From Luscinia megarhynchos (lineage: Eukaryota > Chordata > Aves > Passeriformes > Turdidae), in the NCBI GenBank assembly GCA_034336665.1, contig JAPFBE010000002.1:11448906-11512905 (forward strand): a DNA stretch of 64,000 nucleotides, given 5' to 3'. The stretch's first letter is position 1. Every line of letters starts with the position of its first letter. The notes beneath the pieces are model-generated. The model was not told the DNA's origin, did not search any database, and saw only the letters and a list, made by a program, of their open reading frames with translations. Both the position numbers and the translations under genes were made by a program. Positions 25,046 through 39,367 of this stretch are shown piece after piece.

Positions 25046-28000
25046 CCTGTCTTATGCTGAAAATATATGGACTAGGAATTGTTTGTTCTCTTTTTTATTC
25101 CTGTTGGTGTCGGTGAATTTGGGTATCACAATCCCCGGAAATACTTAGGAGCTGTGTCATCTAAAATGCACATGCACAAGTGATTGAAGATGTGACAGGG
25201 ACCTAGCATGAGTCAGTGAGCATTTGCTTGTGAGGGGATGCTGAATGAAGAGAAATAGGCAGTAGGAATTAGAAGTATTTCAGTGACCCATCTTCACTCA
25301 GAGACTGCTTCCATTCATCATGTTTGTGTTTCCAGTGTTCAGTAAGAAACTTTCTTGCTCCTAGGCCTTGTTGTTTCCAAATAAGCTTTGCAAGTGCAGT
25401 GTGTCTACATGGTTTGGAGGCAAAAGGCCTTAATTTAGACCCAAATGAAACAGCAAAATATCAAACCCACCATTTTCTGGAGTGTCAAGTGTTGGACAGC
25501 TAATGTGTGCAGCAGTGAGTATTTTCTTTGCAGCAGCAGCTACTACTACCGCTAGACGGCCGTGTTGTTTTAAAATACACTGCCTATGAAGATCAGTGCC
25601 TGGGAGCTTGGGTTAATTTTTTCAAATTTGGTGTCTTAAAGGAAGAGGAATTCAAAGCCAAGGGCAGGTAAGGGGAAACTGTTCAGAGTTATCCTAAGAA
25701 GTTCAGTTTCTTCGTGAGGAGGTGTGGCGTAACGTTCAAGTGCAGAGCACCCCTGCCAAGGGAAGACTTTCCTGAGTGCTCTGCTCCCAGTGGGACAGCC
25801 AGCCAGGGGCTGAGTTTCTTGGCAGGCTGAGCCGTGGCTGCTGCATGTATGAGTTACTGTATTTGAATGGGTTAGGACATATCAGATGAATTTCTCTCTC
25901 TTCTTTAATCCTGTGAAAAAAAAGTTTGAATCAAAGAGTCTTTTGTTAAGTCTCGCATGCCTGTGCATTCTGTTTCCACAGGTCAGGGTGCTAAACTTGT
26001 TTCACATGCAATGTACTAAGTTCTGCTGTGTTTTGGTGCCCACGTGGAAGTGGGAGCAACTGAAAACTTGACCTCTGCTATGAATGCTGCGAGGGTCATG
26101 AGGATGGCATTAATAACTCCTCTCAAAATCCTCTGGAGTCTTAATATTTTTACCTGTCTGATTTCTATTCCAGAAGTTAAATAATCTTGTTGATAATCTG
26201 ATTGGCTTTTATAAAGTTTATAATGCAACCACTCTGTGGTTGCTCTCTTCTATACCATTATGTGTAACACAAATCCTAATAACAGGGCAGAGTGAAGGTA
26301 GTACACAAATAGAGTGTAATAAACATAAACACACTTTTAAAAGACATATTTTGATTATAAAAGCAAAGATGGAAGGACAACACTGATAGTGCTGTGGCTC
26401 ATATGTGCTGGCAATGTCTGAGTGGCTGCTATTAGGCAGGAACCACATTGTCTGGAGGATGCTGTGAAGACCTCTGTGCAAAGGCATCTTCTGGTTCAAG
26501 GAGTTCTCTGTTTTTGTTCTCTGAAACAGTGCAGCCACAGTGTTTTTGTAATGTAATTAGCCATTATACCAAGCATCAATTGCCAGGCTGTCACTGACTG
26601 TCTCTTAGTCCATATTTCTTCCTCAGAAAACACTGCTAGACTTAAGCAATAAAAGTCTCTCCAAACAATTACTTCCCAGAGAGCAGTGAGAAGGATAAGT
26701 GCCATCTCAGCTTTTGCAACCAACTGTATATTTATGGAGGAGAGCATACGCTGATTATTCCTGTGATTTATAGATGTTATGAGAAAATAAGCATCTCAAA
26801 TCTATCCAAGGTGTTTGAATAGAGACAGAAGGAAAATGTTATCTTCTTTGTAGCCAGTCAAACAAAAATTTCATTTCACCTTTGATCCTAATGCACTTTT
26901 AGAGGGCATAGGACTGTGGGGATTGCAGGCAGGTACCCTAAAGAGACCATTCAAGAAAAACTCTATTATTTCTGAACTTGAAAACAATCAAAGTTCTGTG
27001 TGGACACTGTCCAGCTTAATACACTGATGATATTCAATAGTAAACAGACAACAATCATAGGCAGAAAAGTTCCACTGTTGTGCACACCTAAGAGTGAAAT
27101 ATGTAATCTCTTTGATGTATAAACCAGCAGGGTTCCAGTGTCAATATCATCCTTTTGATATCATCCTCAGAATTCCATGTGGGACATTTGAAACATTGCT
27201 GCATTTATGAATATATATCAAGGACAGATTGGTGGATACAAATCTGCTTGTGCCTACAGAGTTTTAAAGCCCTTTTAATTTCTATGAGCATGTTTCACTG
27301 TGGGGTGGTGCTCTGCAGCTGGTAGAGTTAATTCAGCACAGCTCCTTTTCTCTCCAGGATCTTTGACCTCATGATAGTTGTGTGCAGACTTCATAAGGAA
27401 ATAGCACACAACACCCTCACAAAATATGTTTCACTGTCTCCTTTTTTCTGTTTGCTTGCTTGGTGTTATATGATACTATATTCTCTGAAGAATGGATTTT
27501 TAACTGGGAATTAAGTCACTTTTTCATTCTATTCCCTTGTTTAATAGCTCAGGACAGCTGATTGTTCTGGGTGTTTTGTGCTGAAAATATTGAAGATTAA
27601 GGGACAAATCTTCAAAACAGTGCTGGGATCTAATTTTTCAGGCAGTGGTATCTCATTTAAGAGAGCTAAGCCCTTTTAAATCAATGAGATGCAGTTATCT
27701 AAGTAATACATTTGAATGCCTTTTTTTTTAATCTGAGGAATGTGGTTTTGGCTTGGTTTGTTTTTTCTGGGTATTATTCATTTTTGTTTGGGTTTTTTAC
27801 CAATTTGTACTGTACAGTGAATTATGCCACAGTGATTTTTTACTTGATGGTAAGATGATCATGATGTCATTGACATAGTTTGGTGGGTACTGATGTAGGC
27901 TGGAACTTTCACTGGGTCACCAACTATTCCTATTTATTGGAGGTTTTGAGTGCAATTTGAATGCTCTACACCTAGAAGTGGAAAAAGTAGGATCTTCCAC

Positions 28001-31000
28001 TCATGATTGATATACCCAGCATTCAAAGAAAGTTCTCTATTTCTTTTTGCTTAGGTTAACAATTTCAAGGCTGAAAGATACCATTATACTTGGCTATTCA
28101 ACATCTCTCATAACCAAGGGCAATAATTCTGTTCTCCAAGGTTTGGAATGATTTTAACTTATTCTATAAACAAGGACATAGGGTTTTTTTTTGAGAGATT
28201 GTAAATTCACTGAAAAAAAAAGTTTCTGGAAGGATGGAGAAAGGAAATATCTTTTAGTTTGGTTTAGCGGAGAAAACAACGCATGGAAGGACAGCAGAAA
28301 GTTTTTGGAAAAAACATTTTATTAAAGCATTTCTCAAAATCAAATATTTCAAATAAGAATTGAAATGTTAAAATATTTCTAGTTTGAAAATTAATCCCTT
28401 GATTCTTTCATTAAAATAGTTTGGCTTGGCTTTGTTTAATAAATGGACCAAGACAGAGAGAGAAAAGGTAATACAAAGAAATTTATTCATTTCAAATGAA
28501 ACAAAACCTCTCATTTTGTGTCAGTCCAAAATAAATGTTTGTGTTCTGTAATGAAACCTTAAAGCCCTTTTTTTTTTCCAGCTGTAGTGGGGTTAATGAC
28601 TTTCTTGGTTACTTATTCCAGTGATTGAATGGTTTTGCTGTTGTTAGAGTGCATCTTGGTCATACCCTGTTTAATTACATTGAATAGACTATGGCTTTTA
28701 TAGGGGAGACATTTTAGCTGATTTATAGTATTTTCATTGCTGTAATCAACACTGCGGCTGTTGTAGTAGAGGCAATTTCTGGTAGTTAATAACTGTAATT
28801 TTAGAGAAAAGAATGTATTGTGATAAAGGTGCTCAAAATTATTGCAGTGCTAACACTGGCTGGAAATGAGGACACGGTTCTAACTCTAAGGCTGATTGTT
28901 TTAGCAATTTGCCTAGGAGTTTTCTAGATTCTTCTCTGTCCAATTTCATAATCATGATTGGCAATCTTTTTGGAAGATGCCTGAGTCCACAAGAAATAAC
29001 AGGCTTCACTCAGAAGCTGTCTGAAGTTGTGTTATTATTGTACATTCTGAAATATGCAGAAGGCAAGAATACACTTTTATGCTTTTCAGTGTTATCTTAA
29101 CAGACAGTAGCACCTCTTATTGCCTCTTGGGCAATGGTGTAGTTCCACTGGAGTCAATGGCAACATTTCCCACAATGACAATAGAGTTCACATTTCATCA
29201 CTGATTCAACCTAAAGTGTTTCCTTTGCTTAGGTGGCTTTGTGGAATAAAACCTTGCTTTGAACCTTAATTGTATGTAGGTGGGGATGATAAAAGTGTTT
29301 TGCCAAGAAATTGGACTTCCTTCCTGAGTGTTGTAATTATGGCAATCTAAATGCAATTGCAGTTCAGTTATGAAGAATAGCATTGCAACACTCCTCAGTC
29401 TCAGACTCCCTCAAGCCTTAGGCCAAGGACATTTTCAAATGCCTCTAGTACCTGTTATACTCTGGGAGCTTACTCTAATGCATTTAGAATTGCTACACAG
29501 AGATTAAGTGGAGTGAGGAGGCATTCCAGATCCCTTGGCAGAGATGTTAGATAGTTTCTTCAGATCCTTCCTTTAACCACAGCAGGGTTTTGGTGGTTGT
29601 GGAGGTATTTTTGATTCATTTTCGGGTTTTGTGGGGTTTTTGTTTGTTTAAATAATCTTACACTACATAATGAAGTAGCATTTCAAAATAAGACTAGTTT
29701 GTTTCTTCATAAATCATAAAAGAAGAATTGTCTCAGCAGAGAACCCAATTAAAACATACTGCTACCATGGCTCAAGGGGCTCCTGAATGCCTGATGAATA
29801 CTCTTGTGCCCTCTGACTTCTAGCTAATAGGTATTTAATCTATTATCCTGTTTAAACCCAGCTTCAGGAGTGCTCTGTAATGATGATCACTCACATGTGT
29901 TGCCTGGACTATAAAGGGATGAGAAACTTAACTTTGTGGTAAAGTCAAAAGGAGGGCTGTAGACTTGCAAACAGGTGAGTGTGAGATTGTTGGTAGCAGC
30001 TCTTTCTGTTCTTTGGTGTATATTAATTTCTCAAGCTTTGGCTTCAAATGCATGTTGCCAAACAAAAGTAAAGTTACTTACAAAAGCAAGTTGAGTCCCT
30101 GAGAGTGCTGGAAGGATGGGAGCTCATCTGCTGGTTGTGCGAGTTAGCTGTTAAGTACTGCTGCACTGAGTTTGTGCACTTGACAGTGGCTCCCCTCAAG
30201 AGATCTTTCTTTCATCTTACATTGACCATTATCTTTAGATGCTTAACTCTGAATAAATATTTATTAAAAAATGGCAGAGGAGAGAACTGGGCCTTGCCAG
30301 CATCTTTAATATTTACTGCTGCCTCCATCTGCTGCTGCTATGATTTTCCTCTCTTGTGATCCTGTTTGTTTTGACTCTTATTCCCCTTGTATGTTAATTA
30401 TATTCATGCTGTGCTCTTATTGATGAGGGTAAAAAGATGATATAGAAAGATCAGTAAAGGACTTGCTCTTTTTTACTTATATCTGCTTTAGTAAGGTGGG
30501 ACATTCTTCTGTTACAATTTTTACATGTTTCTCTGGGATCTTGGTAACTATGAGGTAAATTAGGAAACACCTTTACTGAATTCCATTAATGGTAAGCCAA
30601 GATAGAATTTGCTATCAGTTTTGTGTTTAATTGGACCAGCTATTTATACAATTCTGGTCTTTTCTGTCCCCAGAACATGTTACCTGATGGATGCATGCTT
30701 ACTTAACAAGTCTTAAAGGTTTTGTAAGAAATACTGGGTACTGTGCTCTAAAGCTGTAAGGGGAAAAAAGAATCTGAGATTCTTGACACTGATGCCTGAC
30801 TGTTTTGATTGCTTAATTTATTAGGGGCACATCTTTGAGGGAAGGGGTTCTCATACCCACTGTTCTTGCATCTGAGAACATCCTGAACTGTGGGTGGCAC
30901 TGAGGGAATTAATGTACTTCTCAAGAAGGAAGATGTATTCCTAACTATGTGTTCATACATCACAGTAGACATTTCACTCACCAAATAGCCATAGATAGTG

Positions 31001-34000
31001 TACTTAGTGACTTGGGGTTGCAAACTGGGAAAAGATGCAGCTAAGAGCTCTTATTTTTTATCATTTTGGGTAGTTTAGCACATCTTCAAAAATACATTCA
31101 TCCTTTTGTAATAAAATCATTTGGCATACAAATGTACTCAGTGTCTGGTATATTTTGAGTGAGATGAAACTGGAAATGAATAGAGACAGTCACTAAGTGG
31201 TTTGATACCCATAGATTTGGAGGCCTGATTGATCTATCACTTGTTAAATTACTGGATTGTATTCCGTGGTTATTTATCACTACATATTAGTAATTGTACA
31301 GCTTTACAGAAATGTATGAATGGTATTCTGAAGATATGAGAAACAATGTCCAAAGCCGAAGTTTCAAATCCTTTTGGTGGAAATAACTCAAGATTTTTAT
31401 GTTCTTAGTCCAGGCAGTGACTTAAGGAGTAGAAAATGGCTGGTAGGTTTATCAAGGTCATCTGAGATGATGATTATTATAAATGGCATGATTTATGTTG
31501 AGCATTACACAGGCTTAATAAATTCTGTTCCTAAAACCTGATTCTATCTGCTTACTGACACTGAATGTTACAGTAAGTTTTGGTAATCCACACTTCCATT
31601 CAAACCTATTGCTGCATTCTAGTGAGACACAGCAGTCTTCAAAATATTTGGAGTGTACTTGGTTCACTTAGCACTATAACTTGCAGAATTTATCTGATAT
31701 TTATGTTGAAAAAACAGTTCTGCAAGACATGCTTTAGGGTCTGGTGGTCACATTTTTATATCCATAAGAGCATTCCTTTTCCTGGGTATGTAGACGCCTT
31801 GCAAAAAAGGAAACTGCCTACATTCTATAACTCCTTACACAAAAATTGCTCTCAAATGTTAATGAGGGTATTTTCAGCTTGGTGTTTTTAAGGGGAAATG
31901 TGTAAGAATATACAAGTTACTGATACAATGATGTCCTAATACTGGAATCTTTGTAGCTAACTCTTAAAAACATAACTTTTTTCATGGCTGTTTCATTGGG
32001 GAGGAGTTCAAAAGCACTTAATTGTATCATATCCCTCTTTGGAGCAAATTGATATAGCTCTGCTTGAACTTAGTAGAACTGTGATGAATATCGTCTTCAG
32101 GGACCTGTGGTCATAAAGCCAGAAATTCTCTGAAGTTTATATTGCATAGCAATACCCTTCATCTTGCAGAGAGGCTTATGATTCAAAGTGAGTGGACTTT
32201 GAGTATTGTTTCAGAAAAACGTGCCCAGCCAGGGATTGTCTTGGACTGCTATGGGATTGTTACATCTCATAGAATTAAAATACAGCCAAAAATTAGAAAA
32301 GACCTATGGTTTAACAAAATTTTCAGAACGGTGTGTGTAGCATTAAATAACTCATCTGGAGTGCCTGCCCAGGAAGCCTTTGCTAGGGAAAGCTTGAAAT
32401 GATCCAGAGAATATGCTTTTAGTAAGAGACTTACCTAAAAACCAGGTAGGATGTGACAATAGAGATAGCTACTTTTTTGGTCACTTTGTTCTTGTTCCAG
32501 CTGGGTACCCCAAGTAGTCTTAACCACGTCAGGAAGTTTGTGGAAGTCATCTCATCTCATACTGAACAAAATACTGTTTTCCTCACTGTTGGGGCACTCC
32601 AGGGACCTTATAAGGAAGGGCTGGTGATGAGCAATGCTGTTTGACTGATGTGGCTTATCATAGGCAATGTCATCTCTGTGAAGGAGGAAGCCTTGATCAA
32701 ATTTCCTTCTTGCTGTGTCCTCTGGTGCATGGCACTATATTTGAGAATTGCCTTTCCTATCTGCTGACTCATCCATGTCAAAAATAAAAGGACGTTAGTC
32801 TTTTTTTAGACCAAGGAAACCATTATAATTTTTATAGAACTTGGCATCTCTTAGTAACGGAAATAATTGTCTCTGCAGTTCCTCGTACTTCTGTAAGGTG
32901 GTACAATATCCCTTCCAACCCAGATCATTCTCAGGTACTGGTTTATCAGTAAATAAAATGGTCCAGGTTCTATACTGTGTGGTCTTGAGGGCAACTTGGC
33001 CTGGCCTGGCCTTTTGTCTGTAGGGCCACATGCCTGTCTATCCCCATTTTTCCCCATTATCCATGCTGCATGTGAGAAGCACGTTCTGTGGCTATGTCCT
33101 TACATTATGTGGGTGACATGAGTCAAAATGGGGTCAGTGTGACAACAGGCAGTGTCATGAGGAGGTGTTCATATCTGTGTCCTTGCTGGATCACTATTAT
33201 AGAAATGGCTGTGGGGATGTGGCAATGAAATTCCAGGTTCATGCTCCAGAGCCTAGAGGAACTCATCCATCAGCTGTGGCTGGAGAAGATAACCCTCATG
33301 GTCAGAGGGTACTGGAAGGAGTCCTGAAGGGCTCCAGCATGTTTTGTTTGATGGAATGTTAGCTGTATGAAGCAGGAGGATGGTTTGTCTCTTGAGGCCT
33401 CTGCATATTTGATTTCTTAACCAGTTGTGCAGAGGGGATGTCCTGTCCCTCCTTAAGATGCTTGCAAATGGATCCTGGTCTGACTTAGTAGACCTGAACA
33501 CAACTTACTATCTTGTGTAACTTTTTAGAAACCCACACTTTCGTATTTTCTTCTGTCTCTTGTGCTTGTTAAATTCATTGCTAATTGAGAAATAAATTGC
33601 CTAATTACACCCATGATTCTGCCTGAGTCCTGAAAGTATTGAAGTTGTAAATTATCTAATCCAGGCCTCTGTGAAGTTGTAATTGCATTTAAGAGCTCAG
33701 TATCTTACCACAAGATGTCTTTTGTTAGGCATTAACACCTTTCTCAGGTGGTGAGGTCGCAACAGGCATTTCTCATTGATTTTTCTTTACTGTCTGCTCT
33801 TAGATTCTTCACACTTGAATTTTTCGATGTGGACTGACACATTTACAGGCATACCCATTTACTAATCCTAAACAATATGCAAGAGATATAGTTTTCATTT
33901 GAAAATACCTATACTGTATTGTGTTAACTTTTCCTCTTCTAGATTCTTTGAGAAGAATATGTAAGAATAATATTCACACTGTGACTTAGTACCCATCTTA

Positions 34001-37000
34001 TGTTTTCTGTTGTTCAGTCACAACTACAGATCTCACCTGGGCTAACAGGGAAGTTCCCATTTGCAATGTTTCAGAAGATATCTGTGGGAAAATCTGGGAG
34101 CTAAGTGTTGTGGTGTTTGTAGATCAGGAAGAGTGTGTAGCCATGGTCACTTAGTTCCTAGTTTCAAAGCTCTGAAGCCAGTGCCAGTGAGCCCTGATAA
34201 GAACATGGTGGCTGGCCAAGAACAGGGAAACTGAGATGGATTACCAGAGTTATGTCTGGATTGAGTGCCTCTGTATGGCTGCAGTCACACCTTGGGCTTG
34301 CAATGGGGCACCTACCATGGAATAACTCTGTTCTAAGCACTGTTTTTTTTCCAGGTGGGCTGTTTTCAAAAGGGCAAATCAAGTTCCTTCAAACTAGAAT
34401 ATTTTCATACTGGAGTGGGCAAAGAGTGAGTCAAAGCAGGTCTGGTACCATTAGCAGCTACCTCATAAACATTATAAAAGAATGGGTGTTGTCTCAGAGA
34501 GCAGGTGAAGTGTATGTTTGAGGCCTGATTTTTAAAATGGTTGAATAAAACTGAAGAGGAATTGGAAATAGAGGACCTGGAAAAGAGCTAACACAGACAA
34601 ACATAACTAATCAGTAGGATGCTATTTCACAGGGAAGATGCCATTCCAGAGCATCTGCACAGTACAGTCATACACAAGATAATATTCCTCTTGGCAATAT
34701 TGGGGCACTGTTGAATTCTCATGATTAGTCTGGAAGTATCCAGAGTGAGTGTGTTGGAAATTCAAAAGTAGTAAAGCCTAAATATGCCCTTCAAGGGGAG
34801 TATGGAGGAATTGTGCTCTGTTTAAAGCAGTGACTGAAGTTGAGACATAAGATTTCATGACTGCTGCAAAATAGGGAAAATCAACTGCCTGCTAAGACTG
34901 CAGGGAACAGGGCATAAATGCACAGCAAGAGCTTGTCTTGAGTAATAGGGATTATTTTTTAACTGAATTCAGCTACACAGTTAAATATAGTTGTTCTTAA
35001 AATTGTTATTCCAAAGAAAATCTTTCAGATAGACCACCTCTGTCAGGCTTTATTCTATAATTAGTCCTGTCCTACATTTTTTTTTTCATGACTAACTCAC
35101 ACAGGAGCTATTGGGAGGAAGGCATGCTTGAAAATCCCCTGAATTACATGCTGAGCTGCTGATCTGTGAAAGCTCATACATGATAATGGGACTTAAATGC
35201 TTAAAATACCCCTGAGAAATCTGAGTGTGAGGCCTTCCAAGGCTCTAGAACAATCACTGAAGAGCCCTGAATTTGAGCATAAATTATTCCTTTGTTTTCT
35301 GAAAATGGAATTCATGAAATGTTGAATATCTCAACAGGCTGTTCTAGCCCCTTGAGAGCCTCTATCTCCTCAGACACTGTCCTTGTGGCACAGGTGCCGA
35401 AATGTCTGATTCGGGGTTCTCGGCCCCATGTACTAGAATAAATTGATGTATGAACAATGGAATGTTTAAAAGTTAAGATTTGTTGATTCTTATACCTCAT
35501 AGGTATCTTCTGAAAATATTTTCTTATTGCTTCTCACAGTAGATTTTAGCAGAATGGTCAAGGACTCTCCAGTTTCTGCTCAGACAGGACTAGTTTTTAA
35601 AATATGGATTTGCTATAAGATTATTATCCTGCTCTTTTGATTGTTCAGCTTGCAGTAAGAGGGTTTCTCTGCTCACAGCAAAGATTTTCTTGAGTTGATA
35701 TTCAAGCATTTTAGTATTTAAAGCTTGTGGCTTTTTCTTCCTTTTTTGCCCCCTCTCTTATTCTCAAGTGATATTATGAACATCACCCTCTTAATACCAC
35801 AGACCCACTACGTTTCAGTACCTGCATAAAATTTGCTCAGCCCTTCTATGTAAAACTTCCCAACCCTCCCAGCTGCTCTGCATCAGAAGATTAATTATTT
35901 CCAACACAGAGTGGGATAAGACCTGCAAATCTTGTAGGCTTTTGATTTTGGGCTCAGAAACCTCTAGTATAAGAAATTAAGTTGCACACAGCTTTACTGT
36001 GGTACTTTTAGTGCTCACTGGACCTGGAGAAGGATGGATGTTCTGCCAGCACTCCATGACCTCTTGCACACTGAACCCCTGTGGAACAGGGAGCTGTACC
36101 TCTCTCTCTTCCTTTTCTGTGAGACACTTGAAACAACGTAAGTGAAATATGGAAGAAGGTCTTGATCAAATCTGTTGACAGAAGGCTATATGGATATGAG
36201 GGTATGTGGTACCAGTCCCCTCAAAAGCCATGCTTCCTTCCCTGCTTTCTATGCTTTATGGCCTCTCATTTCTCAGGTGATAGAAGTTAGTTGTAAATTT
36301 TAGTAAGTGCAAATGGATACAGAACTATGGCCTGTTGAAAATTTAAGCACTGGAATCTGGCAGTGCATGACCTTGATCACTGTGAAGAGAATTTTGGACA
36401 AGCTTTAAAAGTGAAATGAGAATGCAGTTTTCCTTGGCAAAGGAAGTGTGAGGCTGTAAGGCTTTTGTGGGCATGCAGGTGTTTACAGCTAGGATGCCTT
36501 TGGGATAAAAGATGCCAAAAACTGAAGTGATGGATGTTGCAGTGAGGGAAGCCTCAGCTCAGTCTTGAACTGCTTGAGGCTGGGTTTAAGATACCTCATA
36601 TAGCAATACTCTCACTTTCTATAGCATAAACCATGCTGTCTCCATCCCAGCAGTTTGCAGCACAGCTCAACTGCACAGTGAGGAGTGTGCACATCCTCCA
36701 TCAAAGTCATTGGGCTGGTAGCCTCTCTGTTCTTGGTGATTAATCAGTCTTATGTGTACTGGAGCCAGCCTCAGTCCCTGACACTTTCTATCGAAGAAGC
36801 TTTTAATGGAAAAGGTGTTAACAGGAAAGGGCAGGGACAGGAAAGGTGTTAACTTGCAATTTGGTGTTTGAAAGTCAAAGGGACACATGCTCCTGCTGTA
36901 TTTGCAGGAAAAACAATTAAGAAAGTAACCAAAATCAATTATCCACATGATAGCTGCTCTGTAAGTTCAAGGTTAAGTGGACCCCATTCTATATTTAAAA

Positions 37001-38067
37001 CAAATGCATGCAGCCTAAAACTGATGAAAGGGCAGGTTGCAGGCTGCACAATATATCAAGAACTTGTAATTTACTTGGTTTACATAAAGTAGCCCTTAAA
37101 ATCCAAGTCCAGATGTTTAAAAGTGCTGCTGAGTTTGTGTTTACTTTTATATAGATATACACATTATATATAAATGCGTAAAAATGGTTTTAGGAGTTAT
37201 ACTGAATTCTGAAATGCCTTTGAGAAAGAATACCCAGGAGGAATTTTCCATAAGTGCATCTTATTCCAAGGATGTTGGTTTTACAGAAACCAGAGAGAAC
37301 CATGCTGCTTCTATATCTTTTTGAGATATTCAGTTTACTAGGACAGTTTTTGGTTTTATTGCTAGCTTTGAAAAATGTAATCATAAGGCCTTCTCCTTCA
37401 AGCCCTATAGTGACACTCTGTTTCCCTCTATTGCTGCTTTCTATTCTTGGAATTCGTAGAGTACAAAACTAATTTTTGTCATGATATTCTGGTTCTGTTA
37501 CTGTGAAAATCTCTCTTGTCTGACTGCTAGGTTTTGTTCTGCAAAATCATAAAAGGATAGGTTCTTGGAAAAGCATGAAGTTGATATTTTAATCATATCT
37601 TTTAAATAATAGTTGGATATTACCCCCCAAAAAAAACTGCTAAAGAGATTTCACCTTCTTTGAGTCTTTATGCATGTCAAGCAAAATGCTGCAGTAACAT
37701 TAAGCTGTGTAAAAATGTTCAGCTGCATTACCTGGACAGTAATTGGTGAAGTGCTAGATCTACAGTCACACCACTTTTTGCAGTTCCCTTGACACTACAG
37801 ATCCTACAACTGTTTCTAAGATGGTGGTGTCCATCTCACTGGGCATTTGGAGGAAACCAGAGATTTATGTGAAGCTTGTAAGTTGAGGCAGTGGTGTGGT
37901 TAGGACCCCTGTGCTCTGCCTCTACTTGCTTTCCTCTCACAGCTGTAGCAGCAGTGAATGAAGTAGAAGTTATATTTAGTTCTCCTTGGTGAGTCAGAGG
38001 CTGTTACGAATGACTTGAAGGAAAATTGCTGAGAATATTGAATTGCTGACCAAGCACATGCTTGTAA

Positions 38068-38112
38068 TAGTCCTGTGACTTTATGGGACTATAAACAACT
38101 GTCACAGGACTA
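38068..38112. repeat. 12-bp perfect inverted repeat (hairpin)
   Basis: The arms TAGTCCTGTGAC (38068-38079) and GTCACAGGACTA (38101-38112) are exact reverse complements separated by 21 bases. The loop itself contains GGACTA, a second partner for the left arm. No transposon or RNA gene context was recognised. Confidence 0.7.
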
Positions 38113-38384
38113 ACAATAATACAAGTGAAATCAGTGCTCTGCTGCTGGAGCCCTCCCTGACATTTCACTTTCAGGATAAACTCTGCTTGTATATTGACCA
38201 CCTTTCTGTGGTGTTGTTTTGGAGCTTTTTACATCCTAGTCAGAAGTTACATATCCTGCAAAACACACAGTGAGATAGCAAGTTCTTCTTTTTTAAAGTG
38301 TGACAAGATGCTGTGGTTTAGATAAATGGTGGCATCTCACGTTTTGTGGTGGAAAATCTCCTAATTTCCACTGAGCAGAGACTT

Positions 38385-39367
38385 GATACTTCACAAAGAG
38401 GGACTGGTTGGGAATGTGAAACTCCAGGGAAGCCTTGTCTGTCATGACCATGAAATAGTGGAGTTTGAGATCCTTAGGGCAGCAAAGAGGGCACACAACA
38501 AGCTCACTATCCTGGAATTCAGGAGAGCAGACTTTGGCCTCCTGAGAGATCTGTTGGTAGAGTACCATGTAATAAAGCCCTGGAGGGAGAAGAGGACCAA
38601 GAAAGCTTGTTAGTATTCTAGGATCACCTCATCCAAGCTCGGAAGTGATGCATCCCAACGAAGAGGCAGTCAGACAAAAATGCCAGGAGACCTGCAGATG
38701 TGATTGAGGAGCTCCTGGACAAGTGCAAACACATAAGGGCAGCCTACAGAGAGTGGAAGCAGGGACAGATAGCCTGGGAGGAATGCAAAGAAATTGTCCA
38801 AGCAGCCATGGATCAGGTTAAGAATGCTAAAGCCCCACGAGAATTGAATCTGGCCAGGGATGCCAAGGGCAACAAGAAAAGTTTTTCTAGGTATGTCAGT
38901 GATAAAAAGAAGACTAGGGAAAATGTGGGTCCTCTCTGGAAGGAAAGGGAAGACCTGGACATGGAGAAGGCTGAGGCACTTGATGACTTTTTTGCCTGTA
39001 TCTTTACCAGCAAGAGCTCCAGCCATACCATCCAAGTCACAAAAGGCAGAGGCAGGAACTGAGAGAATATCAGGTTGAAGAACTAAGGAACCTGAAGGTG
39101 CATAGGTCCATGGCACCTGATGAGATGCATCTGTGGTTCTGAGGGCAGGTAAGGTCCTGAAGCATCTAAGGTATTATCAATTGTATATGAGAAGTCATGG
39201 CAGTCTGGTCAAGTTCTCACTGACTGGAAAATGAGAAACCTAACCTCTATTTTTAAGAAGGCAATAAAGAAAGACTGAGGGAGCTACAGGCCTGTCAGTC
39301 TCACCTTGGTGCCTGGCAAGGCCAGGAATCAGAGCATCCTGGAAACTCTGCTGAGGTAGGAGATTGG
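38385..39367 (+). mobile_element. CR1 LINE copy 1, segment 1 of 3 (end of endonuclease region to early reverse transcriptase)
   Basis: Non-LTR retrotransposon of the CR1 family, 5'-truncated. Around 38385-38612 the + strand encodes HEIVEFEILRAAKRAHNKLT and FRRADFGLLRDLL, typical of the junction after the CR1 endonuclease. An open frame at 38700-39062 encodes the linker with [32 protein letters not shown] and [14 protein letters not shown]. Decayed frames to 39350 retain the start of the reverse transcriptase (a [18 protein letters not shown] stretch, then SYRPVSLT). Several stop codons and frameshifts show it is dead. The segment ends at the ATTGG duplicated by the next insertion. The match resumes at 40971. 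Confidence 0.9.
39363..39367. repeat. Left target-site duplication ATTGG of the first insertion
   Basis: ATTGG here is repeated exactly at 40971-40975. The CR1 sequence I recall reads GATTGGTGACAGCC at this place, which the two flanks reproduce if one ATTGG and the insert are discounted. Confidence 0.75.

Larger units (their letters stand above)
22251..38379. other. 16-kb gene desert upstream of NRSN1, no gene seen
   Basis: AT-rich non-coding DNA. The ORFs are short, overlapping and without recognised domains. The longest near the island, 22233-22667 (144 codons, +), is partly minisatellite and has no family signature. I see no CR1 3' tail, RNA gene or convincing exon. Conserved enhancers may exist but cannot be recognised from one sequence. 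Confidence 0.5.

Noticed and set aside
32269..32315. TCATAGAATTAAAATACAGC as a possible antisense CR1 3' end
   Set aside because: Only the first nine bases resemble the CR1 terminus. The following GGTTGGAAGGGACC-like block is absent.
32795..33501. Cluster of short ORFs on both strands that might be a degraded retroelement
   Set aside because: No motif of reverse transcriptase, gag or CR1 could be matched, and the overlapping frames contradict each other.
38670..39116. 148-codon minus-strand ORF opposite the CR1 linker
   Set aside because: It is the antisense shadow of the recognisable CR1 coding frame on the plus strand.
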